NCBI RefSeq assembly: GCF_014202275.1
Contig: NZ_JACHGF010000003.1
Span: 1 to 64,000 of the forward strand
Direction of reading: 5' to 3'
From: Rhabdobacter roseus
GTDB lineage: Bacteria; Bacteroidota; Bacteroidia; Cytophagales; Spirosomataceae
Length of the DNA stretch: 64,000 nucleotides
Each line of letters starts with the position of its first letter. The first letter of the stretch is position 1. Below, piece by piece: positions 63,017-64,000 of this stretch. Below the pieces are notes generated by a model, which worked only from the letters and a program-made list of their open reading frames with translations, ran no database searches and was not told the DNA's origin. Both the position numbers and the translations under genes were made by a program.

Positions 63017-63050
63017 AAGGTACTTTCAGGGTACTTGCGCAAAGTACCTT
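63017..63050. terminator. Inverted pair of RGTACY motifs after porD
   Basis: AAGGTACTTT (63017-63026) and AAAGTACCTT (63041-63050) are perfect 10-bp arms. The loop itself contains a third motif (GGGTACTT). The right arm touches the stop codon of porD and the left arm ends 13 bases before the LSm-like start, so it may act as a partial terminator between them. There is no long T run. Confidence 0.65.
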
Positions 63051-63967
63051 TACTGAATCAGTTTTTGGTAAAGTTGGGTTTTGGCCGGGTCCAGCGCCGA
63101 GAGCAGCGTGTAGGCCTGCTGCCGTTCTTCCGGGCTGGCTTCGCGCAGAACGCTATACAACTCCTCCGACTTGGCATCAAAGAACGAGTTGATCATGATA
63201 GAGCCCGGCCGAAGCTGGGCTACCTGCCGGAGCGTCAAGAGCATCTCCAGCGCGTGCTGGCGGGCCTGTCCGGGGGTTTCGGTGGCGGTGTCCAGCCCCA
63301 GGCGGTGGTAGTTATACAGGCCTTCGCGGAAGGGAATAAATTGCTGGCTCATGAGGTTTTCGATCAGCCAGTACCGGTTGCGGTTGTCGCCTTTCGAGTC
63401 CCAGGCCTTCACATTCGGAGAGGCATTCCGAGCCAGCGTTGCGAGGTTAAAGGCGCGCTGCATGTAGTTACTTCCGCCCTGTTTGCTAAACGAATCGTAG
63501 TCGAGCGCCAGGGCAACGTAGGCGTAAAAAGCCAGCGTAAAGGGTAGTTCGTCTGTGTAGTTGTTCTCGTTAAAGAACATGGGGTTGTTGGGAAGGTACG
63601 TAAAAGCAAAGTTGCGGTCTACGTAGGTAAACAATATAGACTCATAGGTGGAGTTAAAAACGGGCCGCGTCACGATCAGCTGGGCATTGGCCTGGAAACT
63701 ACCCTGAGTACCTGAGCTCACCAGGTTGATGTTGAGCTTCACCTTCACCCGCTCTTCGTTGGCAAACTGGTCGTTGGTAAAACGGGTCGTGTTCATGAAT
63801 TCCTGAATGTAGGTATTCAGCTGGCTCATGGACTGAGCGTCGGTTTTCTGCTGGGCTACCAGCTGGTCGTAGTTAAGACTTACCGTACAGTTCAGTTCCT
63901 GGGCCCGCAGTACCGGCCCAAAAAGGCTGAGCCCCAGAAGTACCCACCACGTAGCTTGTTTTTTCAT
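63050..63967 (-). CDS. porD: DUF4835 family protein (PorD-like, type IX secretion-associated)
   Basis: The 305-residue protein has a signal peptide (WVLLGLSLFGPVLRAQ), followed by ELNCTVSLNYDQL, NTYIQEFMNTTRFTNDQFANEERVKVKLNINL, and FNENNYTDELPFTLAFYAYVALALDYDSFSKQGG. These are hallmarks of DUF4835, annotated in recent schemes as PorD of the type IX secretion system. The placement upstream of recN is a familiar order in Bacteroidota. It indicates that the organism likely has type IX secretion, which is relevant to the giant protein at 35974. The gene symbol rests on that annotation and is from memory. Confidence 0.75.
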   Translation of the reverse strand: MKKQATWWVLLGLSLFGPVLRAQELNCTVSLNYDQLVAQQKTDAQSMSQLNTYIQEFMNTTRFTNDQFANEERVKVKLNINLVSSGTQGSFQANAQLIVTRPVFNSTYESILFTYVDRNFAFTYLPNNPMFFNENNYTDELPFTLAFYAYVALALDYDSFSKQGGSNYMQRAFNLATLARNASPNVKAWDSKGDNRNRYWLIENLMSQQFIPFREGLYNYHRLGLDTATETPGQARQHALEMLLTLRQVAQLRPGSIMINSFFDAKSEELYSVLREASPEERQQAYTLLSALDPAKTQLYQKLIQ

Positions 63968-64000
63968 ACTTCACTCCACCTTTGTACTATGATTTCCAGA

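Overview
The window looks like chromosomal DNA of a Bacteroidota bacterium, most likely a Cytophagales/Spirosomaceae-type organism. The pointers are a TonB receptor paired with a DUF4249 lipoprotein, DUF4403, DUF2279, DUF4835 (PorD-like), DUF3667 and DUF4386 families, a bacteroidete-style S16 with an acidic tail, a few TAnnTTTG-type -7 boxes, and the gene set lpxB, hldD, sufB, rpsP-rimM-trmD, recN. The species is not determined here.

Positions 1-9,250 are an accessory island, mostly AT-rich. Single genes (SUKH/SMI1-like, DUF3667, retropepsin-like, Crp/Fnr, lipoprotein-DUF4386, a small membrane protein) alternate with three copies of one GC-richer SAM methyltransferase gene: one truncated, one intact, one with a changed start codon and a T-tract frameshift. 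The island also holds a decayed alcohol dehydrogenase gene, an IS630-like transposase remnant, a 130-bp direct repeat on both sides of the retropepsin gene, and attC-like imperfect palindromes.

Positions 9,250-15,500 hold small regulators and envelope proteins: DUF4287, alpha/beta hydrolase, Crp/Fnr with a predicted barrel and DoxX, YiaA-like, HTH membrane regulator, and a second retropepsin-like protein. Positions 16,100-23,230 form a four-gene outer-membrane operon (243-aa secreted protein, STN-type TonB receptor, DUF4249 lipoprotein, MG2-type protein). Positions 23,260-35,840 carry envelope and housekeeping genes: EcsC, lpxB with an overlapping GT-C-like membrane protein, queD, hldD, sufB, DUF3299, a CPA2 antiporter, a PLP enzyme, an RluA-type pseudouridine synthase and a GNAT.

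Positions 35,974-49,062 are one gene for a 4,362-residue secreted protein: an N-terminal choice-of-anchor-A-like domain, a jelly-roll-like domain, 42 PKD/Ig-like repeats, a DUF11 domain and a Cys-rich basic tail. Then come trmD-rimM-rpsP, an OmpA-family protein, the RNase P RNA gene, a run of envelope genes (DUF4403, DUF2027-Smr, DUF2279, VWA-type), fabG, an orphan gene, recN, an LSm-like small protein and porD.

The most unusual signal is a short palindrome, RGTACY (GGTACC, AGTACT, GGTACT, AGTACC), that recurs far above chance through genes and spacers of the GC-rich backbone. In three spacers it sits as inverted pairs forming terminator-like hairpins. This resembles the layout of DNA-uptake sequences or HIP1-like iterated palindromes, but its role here is unknown.
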